In this document: piece after piece, positions 36,201 through 46,273 of the stretch
How positions within the stretch are numbered: position 1 is the first letter of the stretch
Layout of the letters: each line of letters opens with the position of its first letter
Origin: Actinomadura litoris
GTDB lineage: Bacteria > Actinomycetota > Actinomycetes > Streptosporangiales > Streptosporangiaceae
DNA length: 64,000 bases
Reading direction: 5' to 3'
Assembly: GCF_009733595.1 (NCBI RefSeq)
Contig: NZ_WOFH01000003.1
Coordinates: 372,001-436,000 of the forward strand
The notes under the pieces: generated by a model
Databases searched by the model: none
Seen by the model: only the letters and a program-made list of their open reading frames with translations
Told to the model about the DNA's origin: nothing
Made by a program: the position numbers and the translations under genes

Positions 36201-39200
36201 GAGGTGCTGGGCCTGCCGAAGGTGTCCATCGACGACGACTTCTTCCAGCGCGGCGGGCACTCGCTGATGGCGCTGCGGCTGATGAGCCGGATCCGGTCGA
36301 CGCTCGACGTCGAGCTGCCCATGCGGCGGCTGTTCGAGACGCCGACCGTGGCGGGCCTCGCGGACGTCCTGGAGACCGCCGGCGGCGCGCGGACGGGCAT
36401 CGTCGCGGGTCCGCGCCCGGCGCGGCTCCCGGTGTCGTTCGCGCAGCGCAGGCTGTGGTTCCTCCAGCAGCTGGAGGGCCCGAGCCCCGTCTACAACGTC
36501 CCGACGGCGCTGCGCCTGTCGGGCGCGCTGGACCGCGCCGCGCTCCAGGCCGCGCTGGGCGACCTCGTCGAGCGGCACGAGACGCTGCGGACGGTGTTCG
36601 CCGAGGACGCCGAGGGCCTGCACCAGATCGTCCTGGAGGACGTCCGGCCCGAGCTGGTGGTGGCGCGGACGACCGAGGAGTTCCTGGACCGCGACCTGGA
36701 GCGCGCGGCGGGCCAGCCGTTCGATCTGTCGGCGGAGATCCCGCTGCGCGCCGGGCTGTTCGAGCTGGGCACCGACGAGCACGTGCTGCTGCTGGTCGCG
36801 CACCACATCGCGAGCGACGGCGGCTGGTCGGCGCCGGTCATGATCCGCGACCTGACGACCGCCTACACCGCGCGCACGGCCGGGCGGGCGCCCGGCTGGG
36901 AGCCGCTGCCGGTGCAGTACGCCGACTTCACGCTGTGGCAGCGCGACCTGCTCGGGTCCGAGGACGACCCGGACAGCGTCGTGTCGAGGCAGGTCGCGTT
37001 CTGGCGGGACGCGCTCGCCGACCTCCCGGCGGAGCTGACGCTCCCGGCCGACCGTCCGCGCCCGCCGATGCCGACCTACCAGGGCGGGACCACCCCGGTC
37101 ATGCTGCCGGCCGACCTGCACCGCCGCCTGGTGGAGCTGGCGCAGGCCCGGCAGGCGAGCCTGTTCATGGTCGTCCAGGCGGGCGTGGCGGCGCTGCTGT
37201 CGCGGCTGGGCGGCGGCGAGGACGTGCCGATCGGCACGCCGGTCGCGGGACGCACCGACGACGCGCTCGACGACCTGATCGGGTTCTTCGTGAACACGCT
37301 GGTGCTGCGCACCGACGTGTCCGGCGACCCGACGTTCGGCGAGCTCGTGGACCGCGTCCGCGAGAGCGACCTCGCCGCCTACGCCCACCAGGACGTCCCG
37401 TTCGAGCGGCTGGTCGAGGTGCTGAACCCGGCGCGGTCGATGGCCCGGCACCCGCTGTTCCAGACGATGATCGCGTTCAACAACGTGGACCAGCAGGCGA
37501 CGATGGGCGGGACCGTCCGGCTGCCGGGCCTGAGCGTCGCCTCCCAGCAGGTCGGGGCCAGCGGCGCCCGGTTCGACCTGCTGTTCGCGCTCGGCGACGC
37601 CTACGCCGCCGACGGCTCGCCCGCTGGGGTGAAGGGCCACCTGGAGTACGGGTCGGACCTGTTCGACCCCGAGACCGCGCGGGCGATCGCCGAGGGCCTG
37701 GTCCGCGTCCTGGAGTCGGCCGCCGACGCGCCCGACACCCCGGTCGGCGACCTGACGCTGCTCGACGAGGCCACCCGCGACCGCGTGCTGGTCGAGTGGA
37801 ACGACACGGCGCGTCCGGTGCCCGAGGCGAGCGTCGCGGAGCTGTTCGAGCGCCAGGCCGCCGCCACCCCGGACGCCGTCGCGCTGGTGCACGGCGACAC
37901 TTCGCTGACCTACGCCGACCTCGACGCGCGCGCGAACCGGCTCGCCCGCCACCTGGTGGCGCGGGGCGTCGCGCCGGAGCGGTTCGTGGCGGTGGCGATG
38001 CCGCGCTCGCACGAGGCGGTCGTCGCGCTGCTGGCGATCCTCAAGGCCGGGGGCGCCTACCTGCCGGTCGACCCGGGCTACCCGGCCGACCGGATCGCGT
38101 TCATGCTCGCCGACGCCGACCCCGTGCTCGTGCTGACGGCGCGCGCGACGGCCGGGCTGGTGGACGGCGGCGGCCTCGTCCTGGACGACCCGGACGTCGC
38201 GTCCGCGATCGCCGCCGAGCCCGCCGCCCCACCGCGGCGGAACGGGGAGCCGCTGCCCCGCCACCCCGCCTACGCGATCTACACGTCCGGGTCCACGGGA
38301 CGTCCCAAGGGCGTCGTGGTCGAGCAGCGCGGCGTCGGGGAGCTGGCCGCGTGGGCCGCCGCCGAGTTCGGCGGGCGGCTCGGGCACGTGCTCGCGACCA
38401 CCTCGCTCAACTTCGACGTGTCGGTGTTCGAGATCTTCGGCCCGCTGCTGTCGGGCGGGACCGTGGAGATCGAGGCGGACCTGCTCGCGCTGTCCGGGCG
38501 GCCGCGCACCGCGACGCTGGTCAGCGGCGTGCCCTCGGCGTTCGCCGAGCTGATCGCCGGTGGGCTGCTCGACACGTCCGCGGACTGCGCGGTGCTCGCG
38601 GGGGAGGCGCTGTCGGGCAGGGCGGCGGCCGAGATCCGCGCGGCCGTCGGCGCGTCCCGGATCGCGAACATCTACGGCCCGACCGAGGCGACCGTCTACG
38701 CGGCGGCCTGGTACTGCGACGGTCCCGTCACCGGCACGCCGCCGATCGGGCGGCCGATCGACAACACCCGCGCGTACGTGCTGGACGCGCGGCTGCGCCC
38801 CGTCCCGCCCGGCGTCGTCGGCGAGCTGTACCTCGCGGGCGGCGGGCTCGCGCGCGGCTACCTGAACCGGCCGGGCCTGACGGCGGAGCGGTTCGTCGCC
38901 GACCCGCTCGGCGGGCCGGGGGAGCGGATGTACCGCACCGGCGACCGCGTCCGCTGGACCCGCGACGGCGAGCTCCAGTACCTCGGGCGCGTCGACCACC
39001 AGGTCAAGGTGCGCGGGTTCCGGATCGAGCCCGGCGAGATCGAGGCCGTGCTCACCGCGCACCCCGGCGTCTCGCGCGCCGTCGTGGTCGAGCGCGAGGA
39101 CCAGCCGGGCGACCGCCGCCTGGTCGGCTACGCGGTCGCGGCCGAGGGCATGGCGCCCGACCCGGCCGCGCTGCGCGACCACGTGGGGCTGTCGCTGCCG

Positions 39201-42200
39201 GAGTACATGGTCCCCTCGGCGGTCGTGCTGCTGGACGGCCTGCCGCTCACGCCCAACGGCAAGCTCGACCGCGCCGCGCTGCCCGCGCCCGAGTACGCGG
39301 CCGCCACCTCGGGGCGGGAGCCGCGCACGCCCGGCGAGGAGGTGCTGTGCCGCCTGTTCGCCGAGGTCCTCGGCCTGCCGAGGGTCTCGGTGGACGACGA
39401 CTTCTTCGCGCTCGGCGGGCACTCGCTGCTGGTCACCCGACTCGCCGGGCGGATCCGCTCCGAGCTGGAGATCGAGGTGTCGGTCCGGCAGATCTTCGAC
39501 GCGCCGACCGTCGCCGCGCTGGCCGCGACGCTCGACGAGCTGGGCGGCGCGCGGGCCCCGCTGACCCGGGCCGTCCGCCCGGACCGGCTGCCGCTGTCGT
39601 TCGCGCAGAACAGGCTGTGGCTGCTGCACCGCATCGAGGGCCCGAACCCGACCTACAACCAGCCGGTCGCGGTCCGGCTCACCGGCGCGCTGGACGTGGA
39701 GGCGCTGCGCGACGCGCTCGCCGACCTCGCCGACCGGCACGAGAGCCTGCGGACCGTGTTCGCCGAGGACGCGAGCGGCCCGTTCCAGCGGATCATCGGC
39801 GCGGGCGAGGCCCGTCCCGAGCTGAGGGTCACGGCCGCCGCCGAGGACGAGCTGGACGCGGAACTGCGCCGCGCCGCCCGCGTCACGTTCGACCTGGAGA
39901 CCGACCTCCCGCTGCGGGCGCATCTGGTCGAGACGGCCCCCGGCGACCACGTCCTCCTCCTGGTCGCGCACCACATCGCGACCGACGGCTGGTCGATGCC
40001 GCTGACCGTGCGGGACCTGATCACCGCCTACACCGCGCGGTGCGCGGGCGGGGCCCCCGCGTGGGCGCCGCTGCCCGTCCAGTACGCGGACTACACGCTC
40101 TGGCAGCAGCGGACGCTCGGCTCCGAGGACGACCCGGACAGCCTCGTCTCCGCGCAGCTCGCCCACTGGCGCGACGCCCTGGCCGGCCTGCCCGAGGAGC
40201 TGCCGCTGCCGTTCGACCGGCGGCGTCCGGCGACGCCGTCGCACCAGGGGGAGCGGCTCCGGTTCGAGGTGCCCGCCGACGTCCACGCGGGCCTGAACGA
40301 GCTGGCGCGGCGGCACCGCGCGAGCCTGTTCATGGTGGTGCAGGCGGGCGTCGCGGCGCTGCTGTCGCGGCTGGGCGCGGGCGAGGACGTGCCGATCGGC
40401 ACGCCGGTCGCCGGCCGCTCCGACGACGCGCTCGACGACCTCATCGGCTTCTTCGTGAACACGCTGGTGCTGCGCACCGACACGTCGGGCAACCCGACGT
40501 TCGGCGAGCTGCTCGACCGCGTCCGCGAGGGCGACCTCGCCGCGTTCGCCAACCAGGACGTGCCGTTCGAGCGGCTCGTGGAGGTCGTGAACCCGGCGCG
40601 GTCGATGGCCCGGCACCCGCTGTTCCAGACGATGATCGCCTTCAACAACAACGACGCGCGCGGGCTGGAGGACTCCGGTCGGCGGCTGCCCGGCCTCACC
40701 GTCGCCGGGCACCCGGCCGCCACCGGCGTGGCCCGCTTCGACCTGCTGTTCGTGGTCGAGGAGCGGCGCTCGGCCGAGGGCGGCATCGGCGGGACGCTGG
40801 AGTACAGCGCCGACCTGTTCGACGCGGAGACCGCGCGGGCGATCACCGACCGGCTCGTCCGGCTGCTCGCGCAGGTGGCCGAGCGCCCCGACGCGCCGCT
40901 CGACCGGATCGAGGTGCTGGACGAGGGGGAGCGGCGCCGCGTCCTGCACGACTGGAACGCCACCGCGCGCCCGGTCCCCGCGCGGCTGCCCGTCGAGCTG
41001 GTCGAGGATCGGGTCGCCGCCACCCCCGACGCGATGGCGGTGGCGACCGACACCGGCCTGCTCACCTATGCCGAGCTGGACGCCCGCGCTAACCGGCTCG
41101 CGCACCTGCTGGCCGGCCGGGGCATCGGGCCCGAGCAGGCGGTCGCGATCGCGCTGCCGCGCGGCCTCGACCAGGTCGTGGCGGTGCTGGCCGTGCTGAA
41201 GACCGGCGCGGCCTACCTACCGCTCGACCTCGGCTACCCGGCCGACCGGATCGCGTTCATGCTCGCCGACACCCGTCCGGCCTGCGTGATCACGACGGCG
41301 GACGCGGCGCTGCCCGGCGCCGGCCTGCCCCGCGTCCTGCTCGACGACCCCGCCCTGCTCGCCGGGCTCCCCGAGCACGCGCCGGACGGCGCCGCCCGGC
41401 ATCCCGCCCACCCGGCCTACGTGATCTACACCTCGGGCTCGACGGGACGCCCCAAGGGCGTCGTCATGCCGTCCGGCGCGCTGGCCAACCTCGTGGCCTG
41501 GCACAACGCCGAGGGCGGCGGCCCCGGCACGCGGGTCGCGCAGTTCGCGGCGCTCGGCTTCGACTCCTCCGCCCGGGAGATCCTCACCGCGCTCGCCGGC
41601 GGCAAGTGCCTGATGATCATGGACGAGGACGTCCGGCGCGATCCGCGCGCGCTCGCGCACTGGCTGGAGCGGCACCGCGTCCAGGAGATCCGGATGCCCA
41701 ACGTCATGCTCGCGGCGCTGTGCGAGGCGGCGGCCGAGGACGGGCTCACCCTGCCCGACCTGCTCGACCTCGGGCAGGGCGGCGAGGCGCTGCGGCTCAC
41801 CCCGCAGGTCGGCGCGTTCCTGCGCGCCGTCCCCGGCCGGACGCTCCGCAACAACTACGGCCCGAGCGAGACCCACGCCGTCACGACCGCCCCGGTCGAC
41901 CCCGGGTCCGGCGCGGACGCGCCGATCGGCCGGCCGATGTGGAACACGCGCGCCTACGTGCTGGACGCGGCGCTGCGCCCCGTCGCCCCCGGCGTCGCGG
42001 GCGAGCTGTACATCGCGGGCGACGCGCTCGCGCGCGGCTACCTGAACCGCCCGGGGACGACCGCCGAGCGGTTCGTCGCGTGCCCGTTCGGCGGCCCCGG
42101 CGAGCGCATGTACCGGACGGGCGACCGCGTCCGCTGGACGCGCGGCGGCGACCTGGAGTTCCTCGGCCGCGCCGACGACCAGCTCAAGATCCGGGGCTTC

Positions 42201-43493
42201 CGGGTCGAGCCCGGCGAGATCGAGGCCGCCCTCGCGGCGCGCTCGGACATCGGCGACGCCGCCGTCGCGGCGGCGGGCAGCCCCGCCCGCCTCGTCGCCT
42301 ACGTCGTCGCGCGGCCCGGCGCCGCCCTCGACCTCGCCGCCGTGCGCGGCGGGCTCGCCGCGCGGCTGCCGGACTACATGGTCCCCGCCGCGTTCGTGGA
42401 GCTGGACGCGCTGCCGCTCACCCCGAGCGGCAAGCTCGACCGGCGCGCCCTGCCCGAGCCGCAGGACGACGTGGCGCCCGGACGCCCCGCGATGAGCCCG
42501 CACGAGGACCTGCTCTGCGGCCTGTTCGCCGAGGCGCTCGGGCTGGAGCGGGTCGGGCCCGAGGACAACTTCTTCGAGCTCGGCGGCCACTCGCTGCTCG
42601 CCGCGCGGCTGATGCGCCGGGTCGAGGCGACGCTCGGCGTCAAGCTCGCGGTGCGGCGGCTGTTCGAGGCGCCGACCGCCGCGGGGCTCGCCGACGTGAT
42701 CACCGCCGACCACGCCTACGACTCCTACCAGGTCGTGCTGCCGCTGCGCAGCGCGGGGACGCGGCCGCCGCTGTTCTGCGTCCACCCCGCGTCCGGGCTG
42801 AGCTGGTGCTACTCGGTGCTGCTGCACCACCTCGGCGCCGAGCACCCGGTCTACGGGTTGCAGGCGGTCGCCGGGGACGCGGGCGGCCTGCCCGGCACCG
42901 TCGAGGAGATGGCCGCCGGGTACGTCGAGCGCATCCGCGAGATCCAGCCCGAGGGCCCCTACCGGCTGCTCGGCTGGTCGTTCGGCGGCAACGTCGCCTA
43001 CGCGATCGCGACCGAGTTGCAGAGCCGCGGCGCGGAGGTCGAGCTGCTCGCGCTCGTCGACTCCTACCCGAGCGGGCGGGACCGGGGCGTCCCCGAGCCC
43101 ACCGAGCGCAGCGTCGTGGAGATGATCCTCAAGGCCGTCGGCTTCGACTACGACGAGAGCGACCTGGAGGCGGGCCGCTTCCCCGTCGAGCGGTACCTGG
43201 AGTACCTGCGGCAGGAGAACAACTCGGCGGGCTACCTCGACGAGGACGAGCTGTTCGCGATGAAGGACGTGTTCCTCAACAACGCGCGGCTGCTGTGGCA
43301 CTCCACGCCCGGCCGCTACCAGGGCGAGGTGCTGTTCTTCGAGTCCACGGGCCCGCTCGGACGGGACCTGTGGGAGCCCTACGTGGACGGCGCCATCGAC
43401 GGCCACGACATCGACCGGGGCCACGAGGAGCTGCTGACCGCGCCCGAGTCGGTGGAGCGGATCGGCGCCGAGCTGTCCCGCCGCCTGCGATGA
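33297..43493 (+). CDS. NRPS subunit 4: C-A(Gly)-PCP-C-A(Ala-like?)-PCP-C-A(unassigned)-PCP-TE (terminal)
   Basis: A 3398-residue terminal synthetase. The ATG at 33297 shares one base with the previous stop (TGATG), with AAGGAGAG just upstream. It begins directly at the first C-domain motif ([13 protein letters not shown]) with no N-terminal docking segment. Domains: C (H127-H128); A pocket D-I-L-Q-L-G-L-I-W-K, Gly (A3 motif from 607), whose DNA is nearly identical to the A domains at 520-1950 and 3590-5025; PCP Ser989; C (H1169-H1170, HHIASDGG); A pocket D-V-F-S-V-A-I-V-Y-K (motif from 1662), possibly Ala, low certainty; PCP Ser2043; C (H2225-H2226); A pocket D-S-R-R-G-G-N-A-V-K (motif from 2711), which aligns best with the Pro-activating A domain of subunit 3 but carries two arginines in the pocket; PCP Ser3099; thioesterase from about 3140 with nucleophile Ser3228 in GWSFGG, Asp in LVDSY and His in DRGHEEL. 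The TE resembles that of EntF and releases, probably cyclises, the peptide. Confidence 0.97.
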   Translation: MIPLSYAQERLWFLHQLEGPSPLYNLPTAMRLTGALDRAALRAALGDLAERHESLRTLVADKGEGPEQVILDGVQPELAEVRSTPDRIDADLGRAARHGFDLTAEIPLRATLFETGPGEHVLLVLVHHIAGDGWSMPLLARDLMTAYAARLSGGAPGWEPLPVQYADYTLWQREVLGSPDDPESEISGQLAFWTRALAGLPEELDLPYDRPRPAEPSHRGDVLAFQVPAEVHVRLHDLARERRSSVYMVVQAALAVLLNRLGGGEDVPIGTPVAGRTDEAMEDLVGLFVNTLVMRTDLSGDPAFLDLLDRVRDYSLDAYANQETPFERLVEELNPTRSMGRHPLFQTMLTWNNNDRSAAENAASRLGGLTVAAHAAETGTARFDLSFSLEERFDASGKPLGLAGACVYSTDLFERSSAETLVERFRRVLAAVAEAPELRVSKIDVLGAAERERVVSAWNATALDVAPGSVPSLLAGRGDGVALVCDGVELSYAELNARVDALARVLVGRGVGAGDLVAVALPRSVELVVGLLAVMRSGAAFVPIDTSYPADRIAFMIEDASPVLALVDDSTRDAVPGVAHLSMAESHEAADVALPEINAAQPAYVIFTSGSTGRPKGVVIPHGALTNFLSSMQDRFGLDAGDRLLAVTTVGFDIAGLELFLPLVTGAGVVLATGDQAADPGELVELVARHGVTALQATPGLWRALVEHDVSAFSDVRVLVGGEALPSDLAGQLAKAGRSVTNLYGPTETTIWSTADEVESSDFSIGRPIGNTQVYVLDAGLSPVAPGVAGELYIAGDGLAHGYLNRPALSAERFVACPFGAAGTRMYRTGDLARWTSDGELEYLGRLDHQVKIRGFRIELGEIETVLATHPQVSRVVVVAREDAVGAARLVAYVVPEESVDEQDLRRHLGAALPPYMVPSAFVMLDELPLTPNGKIDRKALPEPEFGMVKAGREPRSPREEILCGLFAEVLGLPKVSIDDDFFQRGGHSLMALRLMSRIRSTLDVELPMRRLFETPTVAGLADVLETAGGARTGIVAGPRPARLPVSFAQRRLWFLQQLEGPSPVYNVPTALRLSGALDRAALQAALGDLVERHETLRTVFAEDAEGLHQIVLEDVRPELVVARTTEEFLDRDLERAAGQPFDLSAEIPLRAGLFELGTDEHVLLLVAHHIASDGGWSAPVMIRDLTTAYTARTAGRAPGWEPLPVQYADFTLWQRDLLGSEDDPDSVVSRQVAFWRDALADLPAELTLPADRPRPPMPTYQGGTTPVMLPADLHRRLVELAQARQASLFMVVQAGVAALLSRLGGGEDVPIGTPVAGRTDDALDDLIGFFVNTLVLRTDVSGDPTFGELVDRVRESDLAAYAHQDVPFERLVEVLNPARSMARHPLFQTMIAFNNVDQQATMGGTVRLPGLSVASQQVGASGARFDLLFALGDAYAADGSPAGVKGHLEYGSDLFDPETARAIAEGLVRVLESAADAPDTPVGDLTLLDEATRDRVLVEWNDTARPVPEASVAELFERQAAATPDAVALVHGDTSLTYADLDARANRLARHLVARGVAPERFVAVAMPRSHEAVVALLAILKAGGAYLPVDPGYPADRIAFMLADADPVLVLTARATAGLVDGGGLVLDDPDVASAIAAEPAAPPRRNGEPLPRHPAYAIYTSGSTGRPKGVVVEQRGVGELAAWAAAEFGGRLGHVLATTSLNFDVSVFEIFGPLLSGGTVEIEADLLALSGRPRTATLVSGVPSAFAELIAGGLLDTSADCAVLAGEALSGRAAAEIRAAVGASRIANIYGPTEATVYAAAWYCDGPVTGTPPIGRPIDNTRAYVLDARLRPVPPGVVGELYLAGGGLARGYLNRPGLTAERFVADPLGGPGERMYRTGDRVRWTRDGELQYLGRVDHQVKVRGFRIEPGEIEAVLTAHPGVSRAVVVEREDQPGDRRLVGYAVAAEGMAPDPAALRDHVGLSLPEYMVPSAVVLLDGLPLTPNGKLDRAALPAPEYAAATSGREPRTPGEEVLCRLFAEVLGLPRVSVDDDFFALGGHSLLVTRLAGRIRSELEIEVSVRQIFDAPTVAALAATLDELGGARAPLTRAVRPDRLPLSFAQNRLWLLHRIEGPNPTYNQPVAVRLTGALDVEALRDALADLADRHESLRTVFAEDASGPFQRIIGAGEARPELRVTAAAEDELDAELRRAARVTFDLETDLPLRAHLVETAPGDHVLLLVAHHIATDGWSMPLTVRDLITAYTARCAGGAPAWAPLPVQYADYTLWQQRTLGSEDDPDSLVSAQLAHWRDALAGLPEELPLPFDRRRPATPSHQGERLRFEVPADVHAGLNELARRHRASLFMVVQAGVAALLSRLGAGEDVPIGTPVAGRSDDALDDLIGFFVNTLVLRTDTSGNPTFGELLDRVREGDLAAFANQDVPFERLVEVVNPARSMARHPLFQTMIAFNNNDARGLEDSGRRLPGLTVAGHPAATGVARFDLLFVVEERRSAEGGIGGTLEYSADLFDAETARAITDRLVRLLAQVAERPDAPLDRIEVLDEGERRRVLHDWNATARPVPARLPVELVEDRVAATPDAMAVATDTGLLTYAELDARANRLAHLLAGRGIGPEQAVAIALPRGLDQVVAVLAVLKTGAAYLPLDLGYPADRIAFMLADTRPACVITTADAALPGAGLPRVLLDDPALLAGLPEHAPDGAARHPAHPAYVIYTSGSTGRPKGVVMPSGALANLVAWHNAEGGGPGTRVAQFAALGFDSSAREILTALAGGKCLMIMDEDVRRDPRALAHWLERHRVQEIRMPNVMLAALCEAAAEDGLTLPDLLDLGQGGEALRLTPQVGAFLRAVPGRTLRNNYGPSETHAVTTAPVDPGSGADAPIGRPMWNTRAYVLDAALRPVAPGVAGELYIAGDALARGYLNRPGTTAERFVACPFGGPGERMYRTGDRVRWTRGGDLEFLGRADDQLKIRGFRVEPGEIEAALAARSDIGDAAVAAAGSPARLVAYVVARPGAALDLAAVRGGLAARLPDYMVPAAFVELDALPLTPSGKLDRRALPEPQDDVAPGRPAMSPHEDLLCGLFAEALGLERVGPEDNFFELGGHSLLAARLMRRVEATLGVKLAVRRLFEAPTAAGLADVITADHAYDSYQVVLPLRSAGTRPPLFCVHPASGLSWCYSVLLHHLGAEHPVYGLQAVAGDAGGLPGTVEEMAAGYVERIREIQPEGPYRLLGWSFGGNVAYAIATELQSRGAEVELLALVDSYPSGRDRGVPEPTERSVVEMILKAVGFDYDESDLEAGRFPVERYLEYLRQENNSAGYLDEDELFAMKDVFLNNARLLWHSTPGRYQGEVLFFESTGPLGRDLWEPYVDGAIDGHDIDRGHEELLTAPESVERIGAELSRRLR
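34630..36130 (+). repeat. Gly-adenylation repeat, copy 3
   Basis: Third copy, in module 11 of NRPS subunit 4, about 34 kb from copy 1 yet nearly identical to it and sharing its low-GC third-position codons. The fourth Gly A domain (about 31480-32990, module 10) encodes almost the same protein but in ordinary GC-rich codons, so it is an older relative. Identity falls sharply upstream of about 34630. Confidence 0.85.
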
Positions 43494-43516
43494 ACCGAGA
43501 ACGGAAAGGAACCCCA

Positions 43517-44275
43517 ATGAAGGACGGCACGAAGGAGCCCGTGCGGATCGCCGGATGGTCGGGGCCGCGCAACATCTCCACCGCGTTCATGCGGGCCTGG
43601 GAGAACCGCGAGGACACCGTCGTCGTGGACGAGCCGCTCTACGCCCACTACCTGGCCGCCACCGGCCTCGACCACGTCGACGCCGACAAGGTGATCGCCG
43701 AGGGCGAGCCCGACTGGCGGGCGATGGTCGACAGGCTCCTCGGGCCGGTCCCGGGCGGCCACCCCGTCTACTACCAGAAGCACATGGCGCACCACCTGCT
43801 CCCGGGCATGGACCGCTCCTGGATCAAGGAGCTGACCAACGTCATCCTGATCCGCGACCCGCGCCAGGTCGTCGCGTCCTACGTCAGGACGGCGATCAAG
43901 AACGCGGAGCTGGCCGTCACGCCCGAGGACATCGGCGTCCCGCAGCAGGTGACGCTGTTCGACGAGCTGACCGAGATCGGCGCCCGGCCCCCCGTCGTGG
44001 ACGCGATGGACCTGCTCAACGAGCCCGAGACCGTGCTGCGGGCGCTGTGCGACCACGCCGGGATCGAGTTCACCGACCGGATGCTGTCGTGGCCGCCCGG
44101 CCCGCGCCCGACCGACGGCGTCTGGGGCGCGTCCTGCTACGACCGCGTCTGGAAGTCCACGGGGTTCGAGCCCCACCGGCCGCGCGCCGGAGAGCTGCCC
44201 GCCAGCGCGGAACGCACCGTGAACGCCTGCCTGCCGCACTACGAATATCTTCTGGAAAACCGAATCAAAGTCTGA
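43517..44275 (+). CDS. P-loop sulfotransferase-like protein
   Basis: A 252-residue protein. Near the N-terminus WSGPRNISTAFMRAW (residues 14-28) matches the 5'-phosphosulfate-binding loop of PAPS-dependent sulfotransferases, and LIRDPRQVVASYVR (111-124) matches the 3'-phosphate-binding strand, with Arg113 and Ser121 as the expected contacts. The soluble form without a membrane segment suggests a cytoplasmic enzyme. The start at 43517 has a well-placed AAGGA at 43506-43510; an alternative ATG at 43490 overlaps the NRPS stop as ATGA and would add nine residues. It lies directly behind the terminal NRPS gene, so it is probably co-transcribed and acts on the peptide or a building block. A sulfated Tyr or a sulfated hydroxyl group are possible products. 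This subfamily is poorly characterised and some members have no proven sulfotransferase activity, so the substrate is inference. Confidence 0.75.
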   Translation: MKDGTKEPVRIAGWSGPRNISTAFMRAWENREDTVVVDEPLYAHYLAATGLDHVDADKVIAEGEPDWRAMVDRLLGPVPGGHPVYYQKHMAHHLLPGMDRSWIKELTNVILIRDPRQVVASYVRTAIKNAELAVTPEDIGVPQQVTLFDELTEIGARPPVVDAMDLLNEPETVLRALCDHAGIEFTDRMLSWPPGPRPTDGVWGASCYDRVWKSTGFEPHRPRAGELPASAERTVNACLPHYEYLLENRIKV

Positions 44276-44373
44276 GAAGAACAGCAATAGACCCGATATA
44301 GAAATTATCTAGCGCGGCCTGAATAAAATGGCATCGCAGGTGTGATGTGCGAGCGCGAGAGGAGAGCGCCTAA
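44276..44373 (+). promoter_or_regulatory. AT-rich leader before mbtH-like gene; possible internal promoter
   Basis: This 98-bp gap between the sulfotransferase-like gene and the mbtH-like gene is strikingly AT-rich for the region, especially 44295-44312 and 44321-44330. GATATAG and TATCTAG elements at 44295-44312 could hold a -10 hexamer, and TAGA/TCTA at 44299-44311 forms a short inverted repeat. A strong ribosome-binding site (AGGAG, 44360-44364) precedes the mbtH ATG. I infer a possible second promoter for the tailoring genes, but no clear -35/-10 pair can be fixed by eye. Residual horizontally acquired DNA is another explanation. Confidence 0.35.
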
Positions 44374-44586
44374 ATGACGAATCCGTTCGAGGACGCGGAC
44401 GGCAGGTACCTGGTGCTGGTCAACGACGAGGGCCAGCACTCGCTGTGGCCGGCGTTCGCCGAGGTCCCGCAGGGCTGGAGCGTGGCGCTGCCCGAGACCG
44501 GCCGCCAGGAATGCCTCGACTACATCAACGAGAACTGGACCGACATGCGTCCGAAGAGCCTCGTCGCGGCCATGGAGCGTGGCTGA
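44374..44586 (+). CDS. MbtH-like NRPS chaperone
   Basis: A 70-residue protein with the complete MbtH signature: an N-terminal NPFED segment, [10 protein letters not shown] followed by VPQGW, and the C-terminal [12 protein letters not shown]. MbtH proteins bind the large subdomain of adenylation domains and are often needed for their solubility and activity. With at least 13 A domains in the same cluster, several including the Tyr-like and Thr ones are probable clients. ATG at 44374 has AGGAG nine bases upstream. The following reading frame opens across its stop codon, so it heads a compact downstream gene string. Confidence 0.96.
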   Translation: MTNPFEDADGRYLVLVNDEGQHSLWPAFAEVPQGWSVALPETGRQECLDYINENWTDMRPKSLVAAMERG

Positions 44587-44629
44587 GATCGGGCGGCGGA
44601 TCGAGCCGGACAGCGGAGGGACGGCGCGG

Positions 44630-45418
44630 ATGAACCACCCCACAGCGCTCGCCGACAGCGTGGCGGAGTACGAGGCGAACGGCTGCGTCGCGGCGGGCCG
44701 GCTCGACACCGCCACCGTGGACGAGCTGCGCGCGAGCATCGACCGGATCAGCAAGGAGACGCGCCCCGAGGTCGTCTACGAGGCGGGCGGCGACGTCGTC
44801 CGCGCGCTGCACGGATGCCACCGCTTCGACGCCGCGTGCGCCGAGCTGGTGCGGCACCCGATGCTGCTCGACCTCGCCGAGGCCGTCCTCGGCGGCCCGG
44901 TCTACGTCTACCAGTTCAAGGTCAACGTCAAGCAGCCCCGCGAGGGCAAGGAATGGCCCTGGCACCAGGACTACCCGTTCTGGCACCACGAGGACGGCAT
45001 GCCCGCGCCCCGCGCGCTCAACATCGGGATCTTCCTGGACGACGTCCACGAGGACAACGGGCCGCTGACCGTCCTGCCCGGCACCCACCGGCTCGGCATC
45101 ATCGAGTCGCCGGGCGCGGTGCCCCCGGCCAAGGGCGGCGACTGGCGCGACCACGTGTCGGAGAAGCTGACCTACACCGTGGACGACGCGCGGGCGGCCG
45201 AGCTGGAGCGCGACCACCCGAGCCGCGCGCTGCTCGGCCCGGCGGGCACCGTGGTCGCCTTCCACCCGAGCCTGCTGCACTCCTCGACCAACAACCCGTC
45301 CGAGACGCGGCGGGCCCTGCTCCTGATCACCTACAACGCGGTGGACAACGTGCCCGCGCACGTCACCCGGCCCGAGTTCCTCGTGGACCGCGACACCACC
45401 CCCCTCGAACGGCGCTGA
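44630..45418 (+). CDS. Fe(II)/2-oxoglutarate oxygenase, PhyH family; candidate L-proline 4-hydroxylase type
   Basis: A 262-residue oxygenase of the phytanoyl-CoA dioxygenase fold. The iron ligands are visible as H112-x-D114 (WHQDYPFWH) and H217 (LLHSS), with Arg227/228 positioned to bind 2-oxoglutarate. The run from VRALHGCHR (58-65) through VYVYQFKVNVK (91-101) to the C-terminal ITYNAVDN and PEFLVDRD segments closely follows my recollection of the Dactylosporangium trans-4-proline hydroxylase, so hydroxylation of Pro is the leading hypothesis. This fits the Pro-coding module of NRPS subunit 3. ATG 44630 is chosen for GGAGGG at 44615-44620; an in-frame GTG at 44579 overlapping mbtH would add 17 residues with no better ribosome-binding site. 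Other amino-acid hydroxylases share this fold, so position and substrate remain inferred. Confidence 0.85.
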   Translation: MNHPTALADSVAEYEANGCVAAGRLDTATVDELRASIDRISKETRPEVVYEAGGDVVRALHGCHRFDAACAELVRHPMLLDLAEAVLGGPVYVYQFKVNVKQPREGKEWPWHQDYPFWHHEDGMPAPRALNIGIFLDDVHEDNGPLTVLPGTHRLGIIESPGAVPPAKGGDWRDHVSEKLTYTVDDARAAELERDHPSRALLGPAGTVVAFHPSLLHSSTNNPSETRRALLLITYNAVDNVPAHVTRPEFLVDRDTTPLERR

Positions 45419-45425
45419 GGGACCC

Positions 45426-46232
45426 ATGCCCCTGATCCCGGTCAACGGCGTCCGGCTCCACTACCTCGACGACGGCGACGGCGAACCCGTCGTGATGGTC
45501 ATGGGGACGGGCGGCGGCGCGCGGGCCTGGCACCTGCACCAGGTCCCGGCGCTCACCGCCGCGGGCTACCGGACGATCACGCTCGACAACCGGGGCATCG
45601 CGCCGAGCGACGAGTGCGCGGAGGGGTTCGGCGTCGACGACCTGGTCGGCGACGTCGCCGCGCTGATCGAGGCGCTGGAGCTCGGGCCGTGCCGCCTGGT
45701 CGGGACGTCGATGGGCGCCTACGTCGTGCAGGAGCTCGCCCTCGCCCGTCCCGACCTCGTGTCCCGGGCCGTGCTCATGGCGACCCGGGGCCGCGGCGAC
45801 GAGATGCGCGACGCGCTCGCGCGGGCCGAGGCCGAGCTCTACGACTCGGGGGCGGCGCTGCCGCCGTCCTACCTCGCGGCCGTCCGGGCGGCGCAGAACC
45901 TCTCGCCCCGCACGCTGGACGACCCGCAGGCCGTCCGCGACTGGCTGGACGTGTTCGAGGCGACGCCGCCCGCCGGGCCCGGCGTGCGCGCCCAGCTCGG
46001 GCTGGAGCCGATCCCCGACCGGCTCGCCGCCTACCGGGCGATCGCCGTGCCCTGCCACGTCATCGCGTTCGCCGACGACCTGCTCACCCCGCCGCACCTC
46101 GGCCGGGAGCTGGCCGCGACGATCCCGGGCGCCACCTTCGAGCTGATCGGCGGCTGCGGCCACTACGGGTACCTGGAGGACCCCGAGGCGGTCAACAAGA
46201 GCGTCATCGAATTCCTCCGCGCGCCCGTATGA
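45426..46232 (+). CDS. Alpha/beta-fold hydrolase
   Basis: A 268-residue single-domain alpha/beta hydrolase. The nucleophile elbow is GTSMG with Ser95, the acid is probably in IAFADDLLTP near residue 216-220, and the base is His in GGCGHYGYLED near the C-terminus. An oxyanion-type MGTGGGARAW segment follows strand 3. It starts seven bases after the oxygenase stop and GAGGGA overlaps that stop, so the genes are coupled. Hydrolases of this type in NRPS clusters may edit misloaded carriers, cleave a protecting group or trim the product. The sequence is not a classical type II thioesterase (those carry GHSMG and a different lid), so its job here is unknown. Confidence 0.88.
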   Translation: MPLIPVNGVRLHYLDDGDGEPVVMVMGTGGGARAWHLHQVPALTAAGYRTITLDNRGIAPSDECAEGFGVDDLVGDVAALIEALELGPCRLVGTSMGAYVVQELALARPDLVSRAVLMATRGRGDEMRDALARAEAELYDSGAALPPSYLAAVRAAQNLSPRTLDDPQAVRDWLDVFEATPPAGPGVRAQLGLEPIPDRLAAYRAIAVPCHVIAFADDLLTPPHLGRELAATIPGATFELIGGCGHYGYLEDPEAVNKSVIEFLRAPV

Positions 46233-46273
46233 ATTCACAATGACAGCCCTGTCAGTAAATGGAGGATGTTCCC

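Noticed and set aside
41606..43516. Sulfotransferase-like protein as a C-terminal fusion to a long upstream domain
   Set aside because: The upstream part is an out-of-frame reading of the NRPS A-PCP-TE region; AAGGA and the family start support 43517.
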